A stretch of 64,000 nt of DNA from Girardinichthys multiradiatus. Lineage: Eukaryota > Chordata > Actinopteri > Cyprinodontiformes > Goodeidae. Position numbers and translations under genes: made by a program. The DNA is taken from contig NC_061794.1 of assembly GCF_021462225.1 (NCBI RefSeq), positions 16,757,784 to 16,821,783 on the forward strand. Direction: 5' to 3'. Shown in pieces: positions 11,601-26,600 of this stretch. Position 1 is the first letter of the stretch, and the number at the start of each line of letters is the position of its first letter. The notes beneath the pieces were generated by a model. The model did not search any database. It was given only the letters and a program-made list of their open reading frames with translations, and was not told where the DNA came from.

Positions 11601-14600
11601 TCACTTGCAAAAAGTACAACGTGAAAGCAAACCACACCAAATGAAAAGAAGTCCGCTTTTAGTCCGGACCAGACAAGCGGACCAAATTACTTTCCTGGTG
11701 TGAATACACTGTAAATGTAAACAGCACTTTTTCAATCTAAATTGGACTTAGGACTGGATTTTCACTGGGTCATTTTAAACACATGCATATGATTTCATCT
11801 AAACCATTCCACTGTATCTGGGCCTGCATGTTTAAGGTTGTAATTCTGCTTGAAGGTGAACCTCCACCACAGGCTCAAGTTTTTTGCATCTAACAGGTGT
11901 TCTTCCAGGATTGTCCTGTATTTAGATCCATTCATCTTCCCATCAACTTCGACCGGCTTCCCTGTCCCTGCTAAAAAAGGCATCACTGTAGCATGATGTC
12001 CCTTCCTCAATGTGAAACCATGTGTATAGTGTGTTCAGGGTGATGTGCCATGTTAGCTTAGTTAGTTTAGTTTCAGTCTTCTGTGATCAGATCAAGACAA
12101 CTGCAGACAGGATTTTCCTACAGTTTTCTCGATCCCACTCTTCCACAAAGTCCAAATTTGTGAAGTGTAGGCCTAATAGTTTTCATGTCAGAGTTACCAT
12201 GGGCTTTGTAGCTAATTCTCTGATTAATATTATTGTCTTTTCTGCCAGTTAAGCTGGGTGACCATGTCTTTGTAGGTTTGACATTGTGCCATACCTTTTC
12301 ATTTTTGGATTGCCACACTTATCAGATTTGTTTTTGTAAAAACGCTGACACCCTTAAATCATTTGCTTTAAGCTTTAGCTGTGTACTAAACTGAAGCTTG
12401 TGGTTGTAATGAGGCTAAATGTAAAAAGATTCAAGTGCAAATTATATTTCTGCATGACATTGTATGTCACAGGCAGTGCTTCACCTACATCTTTGTGATT
12501 GACAACAGAGGACATAACAGAGACGACCTTGATGTCTTATCTATCTGTCTGTCTGTTTCCTTTCTGCAGGTCTGGCTGTCGGCTTAGATCCTGAAGGTTA
12601 CGGTAACCCAGATTTCTGTTGGATCTCCATGTACGATAAACTCATCTGGAGCTTTGCTGGCCCAGTTGCAATTGTCCTACTGGTAAGTGTCTCCCTGCAA
12701 ATGTAAAACACTGTACTTAATTGGAAGCACCAAACCTAAATAAAATGTTGTCGAAGCAGTCAAGTAGACTAAACGATTATTGTTTAACAACCGGTTAAGG
12801 CAGCAACAAATGAGTCTTTTTGGCTCAAAAAACAAGCTACCATAATGTTAACAGTCTCAACACCAAAGTGTAAAAGGTCAAGTTTATTAAACATTGTGTG
12901 AAAACTTGGTTTCCGCTTTCCTGGCTTTTAATCTGTAGCTTAACTGTCCTAAGCAGGTTTCTGTCATCTGTCACAAGTGGCAGCACTACAAATTGATTTC
13001 AGGAAGAGAGCCCACTTGAACTTTGCTGGAGCATGATTTTAATTGCTTGCCTCATTGTGAAAAGACCTTTCAATTAGAAAGCTCACTTCAATAACCTACT
13101 TTTACCAACCTTCAAATGGATCTTTTACTTCTGTTTTTACCACGTTAATTTAATACCTCTTCATGTTATGGACTGTTTTACCAAACATTGTGATTGTTCT
13201 TTGAGATGCGGATAAATTTGTCTGAAGGCAAAACGGTTGCCCATGGCAACTGTTTTATCCACATCGATTTTGTGTCATCAATTTACCTTGATCCCAGATG
13301 TTCCTAGAAGCAGAATTGGATTTGTTGAAATGCATTGAGAATGTTGCCTTACCATCGTTATTGATTTCCCCTGATCCAGATGAATGGAGGGATTTTCACG
13401 ACTGTAGCCAAGATGTCCTGTAACCCATCTCAGAAGGAGACTAAGAAACTTCCTGTCATGTAAGTAACCTTCTCAACTCTGTTGTCACTTTACTAAAATA
13501 ATTTTTATTTCTTCTAGAGTGGCTGTATAAAAGTTTAAAAACAATATAATTCAGTTTGCTTACAAACTGGCTAAGAGACAATAACTTAAATATCTACATG
13601 TATAGAAAAAACACATGACATTCACATGTGGTCCCTTTTCTCACATGTCACAATATAGTTCCAACATGTGAAACACGTGGACATTTTACATGTGGAAGGT
13701 TTTCCCTCATGTTTTTCACATCTTGCAACACAATATAATTGGGATATGATTTAGATTCAGATCCAAGTACATACAGCCCAATATAATCCCAATTGTAAGA
13801 ATCTACAGTCCAATTCAGTTGATCATATAATCATACAATCATACAAGTGTCTATCCAAAGAAGCCCAGATTAATTCATCGAGCTGCAACCATGTGGCAAC
13901 TGTGGACAGGAACCACACCTTTAACAGAAAGACACCACTGGCAGAACCAGAACCCATATGAGGATAGCCTGTCTATTCTACATTCAGTGTCTGCAACATC
14001 AGCCCTGATTTATTCTGTTTTATTTAAATGTTCATAATAAAAGCAGACTAGTATGTTTGTCCCTGTAAGACATTAATGGTTTGTGTATACTTGTAAAATA
14101 TGTTAACAGATTATGTAAATGATTGTGAATATCTTTAATACATCACATTTTCGTGTATTCATCCTGTTTAATACAGATTTCATTGTTTTCCTTTGTTTTT
14201 TTTATTTCTGTTTTAGTGCTACTATCCGAAATTCCTTCCTGCTGTTGCTGGTTGCCACCTCCACCTGGCTGTGTGGTCTGATGGCTGTAAATAACAGCAT
14301 CCTTGCCTTCTATTACATCTTTGATGTTCTCTGCCTAGTGCAGGTATAAACAAAGTCCACCATGTGCATTCTGAACCTGCACCTGGATCTTCGAAAACTC
14401 ATATCTCAACCTTTATTGTTATCTTACAGTATGTCTCCTAATCCCTTTCTCTATCTCAGGGCCTGTCGGTGATGCTGGTCTTCACCGTATTTAACTCTGA
14501 AGTTAAGGAGGCCTGGAGAGTTGCCTGTTTGGGTAAGAAGACCCCTGGAGAAGACCCACCAAGAACGCCACAGAACACTGTGAGTTTCCCGCATTTGGTT

Positions 14601-17600
14601 TTTCGAAACCATATGCAGGTTTTATCCATTATCTGTTTTAGAGTGATTTTAAGCCAGAAAATAAGAGGAAACATAATGATCTTTGATGTCCCAACAAGAT
14701 AGCCATTATTGAGATGTCTTGACTCACATAGTGAATCTAAAGTCCAGATGTGAAGCCATAAATCATCTCTCTGCATGATCTGAAAGCCTTTTACTGTGTT
14801 TTATTACGATGTATTCTTTTTAAGAAACAGATTTTCACTATGTCCATTACTTAACAGCACAAAAACCCTCCTGTCCTCCATTTCTACTTCCCTGAATCCA
14901 TCCATCAATCTTTCCTGTCCTTCCTTTGCTCCTGTTCAGTTGCCCTCAAGGTTTGCTGCTGACCCACATTAAACAATACACCAGCCACTGGAACACTGCT
15001 TGTTCTTTAGCCTCTTCAACGAAAGCACTGTGCAGTACTTTGTGATTGCGTGTGTTTGTGCATGTTGGTAAAATCCTATCCTACTTTCACCTCTTTACTC
15101 TCTTCTGCCTTGTGTGTTTATTAGTTCAGCTGAATGAACATTAACCATTACTATTCCAGACTGTTTGCATGCATGAGTTATAAAAAGTTATATGAATGTG
15201 CATTGTATGCCTCATATACAATTTGAATACAATGTGCACAGAGCCCCAAGAGAAGCATAAATGCATTTGTGAGGTATTTTTGTTTTAGGATGTGCATGGA
15301 TGAGCAATTGTGTGTGTGTTTCATTCCCGGTTTTGCTCTTCCTCTCCATCACTGAGTCATGTGAGGAAGAAGCCTGGAACTATTATTAGAAGAATACTTC
15401 GGGGTTTTTATCTTTGCTGGGTTACATATGTTAATGGCTGCTTATTATAGTGTTTTTTTCCCCCTGTCTGACTCATGTCCTGCTGCATGTTATTTATTAA
15501 TCTATGTATCTATAATGTGCAGAGTAGGGAATGCCATCTCAGTTAAACACTGGAGCTTATGCTCTAATTTTCTAGTTTGCTAATTTTATTCCCTACAGCA
15601 CTTTAGGTTTGGTAATGGAAAATACAGTAACGTGTTTTAGGGCTAACAAAGCTGTATTTGTTTGTTGTATCATCTATAAGCTTCGAAAAAGTTATTGTAA
15701 TGTAAGGTTGTAACGATATGAAAAGACATGAGATTATATATTTGAACTATATTTTGGGAAAAACAATTTGGGATGTGTACAACTTTGTTTGTTTGTTTTA
15801 ACAAACAGAATAAAGATTTTAAGTGGGTGTCTAATCAGTGTAGAAAAATGAACTCCAGATTTGAAACGTCTATCACGAGTCTTGTCTCATTCTAAGGTGA
15901 TCCTAATGCCAAAAAAGGCATTGAAACTTCTCTTAAACTGAAAAAGTTTAGAAAGAAAAATAGTGGTGTTTTATTATCTTGAGATCTCATTACATTCCTC
16001 TTATATAGTCATCCTGATGTTAATATAAGGCAAGACTTCTCAGATAAGATATTAGCACATTCAGATTATGTGATTTTGATTACCTTTTACTCATTAAACA
16101 AAAGACATTGAATTCTTGAGGTCCTCCGGTTTATATCTGTCATGTTTTGTGTGTTTTCAGGCTCAGAATCCCTACCATAATGCATCGCTATTGGAGCAGA
16201 GTGGGCTGCACCGCATCACCCTGGGAACTTCCACCATCTCTTCTGTCAGCTCTGCGAGGTATTCCTCAAACATCAGCATTCACACTCTCACCAACATGCT
16301 GGAAATGAACCTTGCTTAAAAACACATACAGACTTTGACAAATTTATTGTCAGCCCTGGTAAAGATTTGTAAAGGAGCCTTATAACCAGTGATTTGATTT
16401 ACTTGTATTGCTGTAGCATAAATTCACACTAAACGGTTTACTGAAGTCCAACCTTTGATGTGAGTATATTTATTCATTGGGGAAAAGAATAAAATTCCTA
16501 GGGATACATTTTTCCCCTTTGAAATAATTGTAACAGAAGTATTTCTTTTAAACTCATTTTTTACTTTTTTGATTTTTTCAGAGTTTGTAGAAACTTCTAG
16601 TTAGTAATCCATTACCTTCTGTTTCCCTAGTATATAATGTGACAAAGGGGCCTATACGTTTTTTCCCAATGGATTCAAGGCAGATGTTTAGGAGTGATGC
16701 AAGGCAAAAGCTTTTTCTGTCTTAACATCACAACAGTCAACTTGTGGATTTTGGTATACTTTACTTTAAGATTATGACTGGGATTAAGATTTAGCTTTTC
16801 CAGCAATAAATTATCTAAGAAAGTTAGGAATGAAAGAAAAACCTTTTTTATTTTGTGCTCTAGATATTATTCCATCATCTCTGTTTAAAGCTGTTTTCCA
16901 ATGTACTGGTTAATCTATTTTGACAATCATACAGTGCTGTCTAACCTCTGGTCAGGTTCCCGCATCTTTTAAACACTTTTTACGTGCTTCTCTAAAAACA
17001 CCCTAGATCTGTTGGCTCTTCTAGCTACAGGCCTTCCTCAAATCTCTCTTGCATTGCATGAATTCTAGAAACACTGATAACCCAAAAACTGTGATGACTG
17101 AAATTTATATAATATAGATATATATTACTAGGTTTTTTTTTTCCACTGAACAAATTTACTCAATATAAAGGTTGGAATTGCTAACTGAGAAATTATGCTA
17201 CTGTCATGAAAGATTAAATCACTTTAAGGCTTTTCACACACATTCACACACATTTATTTGTGTCTGTGTTCTGCTGCTGCAAGAAGTATTTTTCCCCTCC
17301 TATTTTAGAGCAAAGGTTTTGACATCCAGACTCTAAAAAGGATAAATTGATGACTGGTCTGAATGACAGAGAGATCATCATTCAAATAGGACTGCATCTG
17401 GGTTTGTCGAGTCTCTGCTGCTGTCTGTGTTAGATTGCTTCAGAGAGGAAACTCCCCCCACTGTTTGCTTTTTTGGGTCAGTAGGGTAAAGATGAAGAAG
17501 ATCGGATTGAACAAAGTACTGTACTACATTTAGAGCGACACTAATGTACCCTTGAAATGGCAGTTGATGTCTTTAAGGCTCAATGATTATCTCACCAAGT

Positions 17601-20600
17601 TTACATACCGCACACATAACTATGTGTGTGGATCATCTCATGTGTTTCAACTCTATTTGGGTCTCCTGTATGTTGTGCATGTACTTATCTGTCCTCACTT
17701 GTCTTCTCTCCGCCTGTTAGAGAAAATCTCTTGGCACGTCAGAATCTGGAGCAAAACATCGTCCACACTGGAGCAACTGACCTGGATGTAGCCATGTTCC
17801 ACAGAGATGGAGGTTAGGGTGCAGGCACACACACTAACAAGGATGGGTTTACAGTACATCAGCGGTGCCCCATTCCAGTCCTCAGGGAAGTGCCTTGCAT
17901 GTTTTAGATAAGTTCCAGCTACAACATACCTGATTCATTGGGTAAACTGCCTCCTCAGCTTGTCATCAAGTTCCACACAAGCCTGCTAATGGATTTGTTT
18001 AAATCAGGTGTGGTGATGCAAGAAAACATGCAGAACACCCCTAAGAGCTGGAATTTAACATCACTGATTTAAATGTTTTACACAAAACACAAATCTTTAA
18101 TAAAAAGCCACATTCTCTCTAAATCAAGCCTTTTTCCTGCCCCTTTATAACAATGTCATGTCAGAGACTTTATCAAAGATAAATCCCCTTCAGTGCTTCC
18201 ATAGAGGAGAAAGATTTCAGGTCACCATCTAATGTTTCTTGCTCTCCTATTCTTTATTTATTCAACATGGCTCCATTCAGGTGGGGATTCAGATTCAGAC
18301 TCAGACCTGTCCATGGATGAAGAGCGAAGTCTCTCCATCCCTTCCTCTGAGAGCGACGACAACGTGCGTCTCCGGGGGCGCATCCAGCGGCGGTTCAAAC
18401 GCTCCAATCACAGCGAGCGTCTGCTCACCGAACCAACCAACAATGGCACCAAAGGTAGACAATCGACTTTCCTGTTTTAAATTATTTTAATACATACTGG
18501 GAAATAACTTTGATGAAAAATGGGATTTCACCATATTGTTTGATAAAGAACACATAAAAAAAGTAACAGGAAATCATACTTACTGCAAAGTAAGATAAAA
18601 GTGTAAAGCACTAATCTCCTGGCATATTCATTATGCCTTTTAGTCACAACCACAGACTAAAACAGAGTACAGTAAATAGAGTCCATCTGTGCATAATTAC
18701 ATCTCAGTATAAATGCAACTGTCCTGGAAAGTATTAATCAGAGAAGCAGCCAAGAGTGTCATGGTAACTCTGGATGAGCTGCAGAGATCATTAGCTCCAG
18801 TCGTACAGTATGTCAAAAGGATATCTATTACTTGTGCATTGACCTTTATGGAAGAGCGGTAACAACAAAGAAATTGTTCAAAGAAAGCTTTAACATGTTC
18901 GCCACAAGCCAAGTAATGGACGCAACAAACCTGTTGAAGAAAGTGCTCTGGTCAGATGATACCAAAACTGAACACTTTGGCAATCATGCAAAATGAACGG
19001 TGGAACAATACCTCTGCACATCAACAAGAACATACCATCTCTACGAAGAGACATGATGGAGGCAGCATCATGCTGTGGGAATAGTTTTCTTCGCCACTGA
19101 CAGGAAGTTGGTCAGATGACGAAAGAATTGATGGAGCTGAAAGAAGGGGAATTCTTGGAAAAAAAATCCGTTAGAGGTTGCAAAAGACTTGATTGTGGCA
19201 GGGCTTCTTGTTCAAACAGGACAACGAACCAATATATAAAGCTTCAACATGCATGGTTCACATCAAAGCATATGGCTGACCATATTTTCTTTCCACTTTT
19301 ATGAACCACAATTATGAACCTATTTGTCTTGGTCTTTCACATAAAGTTTGCGGTAGCAACCTGTTAAATTTTGGAAAAGTTAAAGAAGTCTGTTGTTTCA
19401 AAGTCAATGCATACTCAGGGCAGATAGGTAGAAACAGTAACATCCACGCAAAATGTTCGAACAACTTCCCGGGATCAGAAAATTCTTTTCACTAGTTATC
19501 TAATAGAACTAAAAGTCAAATGCTGAAAACATGTAGCCTGGATTGTCACAACATCAAACACCTAAAACAAGAGCTAGTTGTCAGTATTGAGTACCTTCCT
19601 CTTTCTGATACTCATTAACTTATATCATTTTCTATGCACTTGAAAATTGGTGATATAAATGTCACGCTTAAACCGCTCATTCGAAAGGCCAGATATGTTC
19701 AAATCAATAAATCTATATAACTACTGAGATTTTAGCCTAATAAGATGTTTGTTAATCAGTTGAACTTTATTCCAGTTAAAACAAGAACACAGCTGTATGT
19801 TGAATAGCTGAGAGCAAGAGGCCAGCCGGTTCTGATCAATAAATCACTGCAGTCAATTTAAAGAGCAGTGCTGAGACAGCTGGCTTTTTTAAGTGAACAG
19901 TCACAATCTTAAGAGATTCCATTGACTATGACAAAGCAATAACCCCTGAAGGACCATAATATGCCAGAACCTGTCAGCTGAACAGCAGTTAACCTCCCAT
20001 CACTGCAGATTAAGACAATGATGAGGAGAATGTCCAAGGATAGGCAAACCTTTAGTGTCCAATAAATTAAAAGAAGAAAACAAAGTAGATTACTACAACT
20101 TTATTTTATGAGCAGAGACTAACAGGAATAACTAAAGAACAGCAGAAATGTCAAATTAGCATTCCTTCAAATCCAAAGTTCAGTTCGCTTCTTGTTTTTG
20201 TAGATTCATTATAACAGCTTATTGATACTGAATTTATTTCAACGTTAATAAACAAGACAATGTGAATATCTGATTGACTTCATTGTCCGTATTACAGACA
20301 TGTCTGTTCATAAGTTATATACAGTAATCTAAAATGTAGCACAGCTGGAACTTTAAAAGTATTTACAAGGCATACACACTTTATTTGCTGACAACTGCTT
20401 CAGTGCTTTGTAAAAGTTATTATACCCTCAGACCTCTTCACATTTTGCCATGTAACAAATACAAACTTGAATGTATGTTTTGTGATAGATCAACATAAAC
20501 TAGTGCATAACTAAAAATAGAAGGGAAAATATATATGATATTTAAAATATTTAGCAAATAAAAATCCAAAAAGTATGGCATGTATTTGTATTCAGCCCCC

Positions 20601-23600
20601 TACTCAGTCAATGGTCTTTAGAGCCGATCTTTCATTGCCATTAAAGCTCCAGACCATTGTAGCTCTGGATGTATGTTTAGGATAATGGTCCTGCCGGAAC
20701 GTGAACCTCTGCCCCAGTCACAGGTCTTTCGCAGTCTCTAACAGATTTTATTCTATGATTGCCCTGTATTTAGCCCCGTTCATCTTCTCCATCAACTCCG
20801 ACCAGATTTCCTGTATGCTGAAAAAAGCCATTCCCACACCACAATGCTGCCACTACTATGTTTCAAAGTAGGTGTGGTTTAATGTGATGTGTAATGTTAA
20901 TAACAATTTGTGTGTAGGCCAAAACGTTCAGATTTGTGAAGTATACGCCTCATAGTTGTCCTCTCAACAAATTCTCTCACTTGAGCATTGCATTTCTGCG
21001 GCTCATCCAGAATTATCATGAGCTTTGTGGTTGATTTTTTGATTGTTGCTCTCCTCATCTGTTCGGTCGGTTTAAGTAAACATCCATCTCTTGGTAGGTT
21101 TCCATTTTCATTCCTTTCTCCCTGACCTGTCTGTTGTGCTTCTTGGTCTTCACGATGCTGTTTGTTCAATGATAGTAACTGATGTTATGATGTGATATTA
21201 TGTAATTCTCTGTATAATAAAAAGTGAAAATTTGTGCTTTAGTTTATGACAAAGAGTGAAAAAGTTACAATATTATTAATACTTTTGCATGGCATTTTAT
21301 TTGTCACTAACCTACATTGTTTTCTGCACGTTTAAAAACAATATAGCACAATGCCTAATGTCAAATTGAATAATGAAATAATAAAAGTGTACTCATGAAA
21401 GCGATCATTTATTTATTTAAGGATATGAACTGAAAAACATAAAACAAAATGGTCCTAAAATGAAATAATCCTGGTATATTTATTTGTAATTGAAAAGAAG
21501 CCTCTTTTATTTGCATGCAACAGATTTGGATGGCAATGACCTTCTATCCTACTGGCCTGCCTTGGATGAATGTGACACCTTGCAGAAGTGGGGCTCAGAG
21601 CGCCCCCTGGGGGGGGATTACAACAAGGATGCTGCCAACAACAACCAGCTTGATGCAGCGCTCACCAGCGGAGACGAGAATGGCCTCACCCAGCCACACA
21701 GGCACCGCAAAGGTGGGAGAGACATAAAACTACTCTTTTATTCTTCTACTGTTTTATCTCTCATCATGTAATTTAATCAGATATTAGAGGATTTTTTATT
21801 TCTCTTGCATCTGATTTGCATCACTGAAAGATAATTATGTGAAATCTGCATCTGGCTTGATTTTCATACATATATTAACCCTAACCCTACTGCTCTTCAC
21901 TGAGCCCAGCTGAGCAGTGGGGTAGCCATGTGTTGTAACTTGTTTCTATCCTTCAGCAAACAGCAGGTATGAGCACCCCGCAGAGTAGCTATCAAACCTG
22001 GCTCAAGTACAGCATGCTAGTGCAGCACCTCATTCCCAGCAGAAAGAACAGTGAGCCACAGAAGGGGCCTTCACATCCAAACAATGAAACTGAACAAATG
22101 TATGTGTCAAAGACCACCTGGCCACAGCACAAACATCACTCATGAGCAGCCCTCTAAACAGGACCCAGGAGGTCACTACGCCCATGGTGGAGTGAGCCCT
22201 AACACCATGATGCACTGGGAGACCCCTGCTGTTGTAAGCTAGAGAAATGGTTTTGATAAGCCAGTGGAAGAGTCAAGGGCGAAAATTCCATTTCATTGTT
22301 GGGGGACAATATAAAGAGAGATTTTTCAAGAGCAGTTTTTGGGGGAATCAGCAAAGCTACAGTGAAAAATAATATTGTAAAATGTAAAGATGGAACCTTA
22401 TCAGTACTGTACGCAGTGTACTAAATAATTGGTAAATAACCAGGTTGAAATGGCATATTCAAACTGTTAATACAATTAATAATCATGAATAGTAATATTA
22501 ATTATTACAATTTGCCACTTGAAAAACCGCAGGTCACCACAAGGTAATTATTACTAAATGAATCAGAACTGGCAAATTCAGCCACAGTCAAAAATTGTTT
22601 GGACATTTTTTGTTTTTGCTGTTTTTTGCTCTCTTTCTTTCTCTGTATCCTGTTACTTGCTCTGTTCACTTCTTTTTTTCCTCTCATTGTCAGTGGCGCT
22701 CAGCTGCTCGCAATGCTTGGCCACTCCCTCCCGAATTTTACATGGCAGTTTAATTCAACCGAAGTAATGAGATGAAGAAAATGCGGTCTGATTCCAAATG
22801 TTAATGTGTTTCATTCTATTGAGAAGTGGAAGTAAATAAAATGTGTGATATATGTTTTGTTTTGAGTAGGTACTTACTGGAGGTCAGTTATTTATGCTGC
22901 TCTTGGTACAACAGACCAAACCATTGTACTGACAATGGATCTGGCTCTGTCCAGAAAGAGCCTTACCCTTGGTTGGGCTAGCAATACACACAAACTGCTG
23001 ATCACACAACATCACATCCTGTGTGCGGTCAATGTAAATGTGCAGTGCATGTAAAGGGCACAAGGAGTGTGACCTCCTTTGCTCCTCAGATGCAAAAGGG
23101 GTGGACAAAAACTAGAGAGCTCTGTAGTCCTAGCTGTAGTCTGGAGATATAACCTTAGGAAGATATGCTGCATTGGGTCACAGGGTGACCTTGGAGCCAT
23201 CAGGGGAAAATTATGTGTAGGTGGGATTCACAGTCAAAGCATGGAGGTCCCCAACCTGCTTTGAAGTTGTCAGAATAAGAAGCAAAGCCACCTTATATGA
23301 AAGGAGCTTCATATTTACTGACTCCAAAGGTTCAAATAGAAGGTCACAAAATGCCTCTAGCACCAAAGTGAGATCCTAGGAAGGGAAGCTAAGTTTAATC
23401 ACAGGCCTGAGTCTACGGACCCAAAGGCTGATTATCTCAGCATGCCATGACTTCACTAGCCAACAGGGTGCTGCTAATCCAGCACAGATCTTGTTTGCGC
23501 ACTCTCTCTAGTACAGGCAGTATCATTTTCACTAGGGTAAATGTATATAGGAATACAATAGGCAATGGGTGGGCTAAAGCACCCGCTCCAGCATAACATT

Positions 23601-26600
23601 CTGATCCTGTATGGAGGGCAGTGGGTGTTGGCCCTGGTGGCGAACAGATCTACTGCTGCTCTTCCAAACAGACAACATATCTGAGCCTCCACAGAGGGTT
23701 GAAGCCTCCATTCTCTTCCAGAGGCCCATCTCTGGAGAGCAAATCTGCACTGTCTGTTTATGTGTGAAATCACGGCTGTGTTGTCTGTTCTCACCAGAAC
23801 ATGTTACTGCCACTCCATTGCACAGGTGTCACCCCTCTCGGGAGGCACCTGTGGACACCACCTTGCAAAAGGACACTCCCTATCGGTGAATTGTTTGCTT
23901 TCTATGGCCGTGATGTGATGTATGCAACCAGACGGAGTGGGTCAAGCCAGGAGTTGGCTATCAATGCCCAGCAGTCCAGATAAGTCCAAATACGGGTGCC
24001 TGTTTCTCTATGTGATGCTAGCAATGCCTCCACACATTTTGTAAAAGTGGGAGGCGCCAGAGACAGGCCGAAAGGAAGTACAAGGTACTCGTAGACTATG
24101 CGCTTGAAAGCAAATCTAAGAAACTGTCTGTGGTTCAGGTGTATTGTTACGTGAAAGTAAGCATCTGTCAGGTCTATAGTAGCATCTCAATCACCCAGGT
24201 TGATGGCATTCAGAAGATGGTTGAGTGTTAGCGTTTTGAATTTGTACATTTGGAGGTATTGGTTCAAAACTCTCAAGTCCAAGATCAAATGAAGCCCGGC
24301 CCCTTATAACGGCTTTACCAACTTTTGTTAACTTCTGAAGCAGGAACCACATATTTATCGACAAACCTACCCACCTTTGTCTTCATTCTCTGGACCTTGT
24401 GCTGACATATGGCATTGAGTGTAAAGACATAACAACATTCTCTCATAACCCTGTCCTGTCTGACCATTTCTTAATAACCTTTGAGTTTAATTTAACCGAG
24501 TACTCCACACCTGAAAGAAATTTTTATTATAGTAGATCATTATCAGGCGATGCTGTAACAACCTTTAAATAATCTGTTCCACTTTTAATTTCCTCATTAT
24601 CACTGAAAAGCACAGTGGAGGGCAATAATTCTGTTTCTGCCCCTTCACAAATTGATTCTTTTGTTCATAGTGTTTCTTCATCATTGCGTGATGCATTAGA
24701 CAATGCAGCCCCCTTGAAAAAGAAGGTAATCATTAATAGGAGGCTAGCTCCTTAGTTTAATTCAGAGCTGCGTACTTTAAAGCACAATGTTAGAAAATTG
24801 GAGAGAAAATGATGCTCTACACATCTAGAGAATTCCTACTTAATCTGGAAAAATAGCCTACTGTTGTATAAAAAGACACTTCGCCAGAACAGCTTATTTC
24901 TCATCATTAATAGAAGAGAACAAGAATAATCCTAGGTTTCTCTTTAGTACAGTTGCTAAACTTACACAGAGTCATAGCTCTGTTGAGCCATCCATTCCCT
25001 TAGTTCTTAGCAGCCATGACTTTATGGGATTCTTCTTAAATAAAATTGATTGGACTGTTTTGATCCTGTGAAGCTTCCTGAGTTATCAGAAATATTAGCT
25101 TCATCTAAACCTTCAACTTGTATGTTAGACCCAATCCCAACCAAATTATTTAAGGAAGTGTTCCCTCTGATTACCAGCCCCATTTTAGATATGATTAATA
25201 TATCTTTAGTAAATGGATATGTACCACAGGCTTTTAAGTTAGCTGTAATTAAACCTTTACTTAAGAAACCTTCGCTTGATCGAGATGACTTGAATAATTA
25301 CAGACCTATATCCAATCTTCCATTCTTATCTAAAATTCTTGAGAAAATTGTTGCTAATCAAATGTGTGAGCATTTATACAGCAATGACCTGTTTGAAGAG
25401 TTTCAGTCAGGCTTCAGAGCTCATCATAGCACTGAAACAGCTCTGCTGAAAGTCACTAATGATATTCTTATGGCCTCAGATAATGGACTTGTGTCTGTTC
25501 TGGTTCTGTTAGATCTCAGTGCTGCATTTGATACAGTCGATCACAAAATTCTCTTAGAAAGGCTGGAATATGCTGTAGGGATCAGGGGAACAGCGCTAGG
25601 CTGGTTTAAATCTTATCTGTCTGACAGATTCCAGTATGTTCATATAAATGATAAATCATCTTTAAACTCCAGGGTTAATTGTGGAGTACCACAGGGCTCA
25701 GTACTTGAGCCAATTCTCTTTACTATATATATGCTTCCAAAAGGTCAAATTATCAGGCAGCATAGGATAAATTTTCACTGTTATGCTGATGATACTCAGC
25801 TTTACTTATCCATGAATCCTGATGAGCCCAACCATTTAGATAGACTACAAGCATGTCTTGAAGATATAAAAACTTGGATGACTTTAAATTTTTTCTTCTA
25901 AATTCAGACAAGACAAAAGTTGTCATCTTTGGACCGGAGTCTTTAAAAAAGAAATTGCTTAGTCAATCACTTAACCTGGATGGCATTAAATTGACCTCTG
26001 ATAATAAAGTAAAAAACCTTGGTGTTATTTTTGAGCAGGACATGTCATTTAAATCCCATATTAAACAGGTTTCTAGGATTTTCTTCTTTCACCTCCGTAA
26101 CATTGCCAAAATTAGAAATATCCTATCCAGGATTGACGTTGAAAAACTAGTCCATGCATTTGTTACTTCAAGGCTGGACTATTGTAATTCTTTACTAACA
26201 GGATGTCCACTAAATGCAGTTAAAAGCCTTCAGCTGATTCAAAATGCTGCAGCAAGAGTTCTGATGAAAATTAAAAAGAGAGATCATATTTCTCCTATTT
26301 TAGCTTCCCTTCATTGGCTCCCTGTTAAATCCAGAATATAATTTAAAATTCTCCTCCTCACATATAAAGCCCATAATGATCTAGCACCGTCATACATCAG
26401 AGATCTGATTGTTCCATATGTTCCTAACAGAGCACTTCGTTGTCAGACTGCAGGTTTACTGGTGGTTCCTAGAGTCTCTAGAAGTAGAATGGGAGGCAGA
26501 TCCTTTAGTTATCAGGCTCCTCTCCTGTGGAACCAGCTCCCAGTTTTAGTCCGTGAGGCAGACACCCTGTCTACTTTTAAGGCTAGGATTAAAACGTTCC

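Noticed and set aside
18232..18280. Extension of the celsr3 DSDSDSD exon upstream to ATG 18232
   Set aside because: The pyrimidine tract and CAG at 18271-18280 and the phase of the preceding exon show that the exon starts at 18281.
21878..21892. Telomere-like CCCTAACCCTA word
   Set aside because: Barely two units long; also seen once near 52985 in a transposon remnant. No array.
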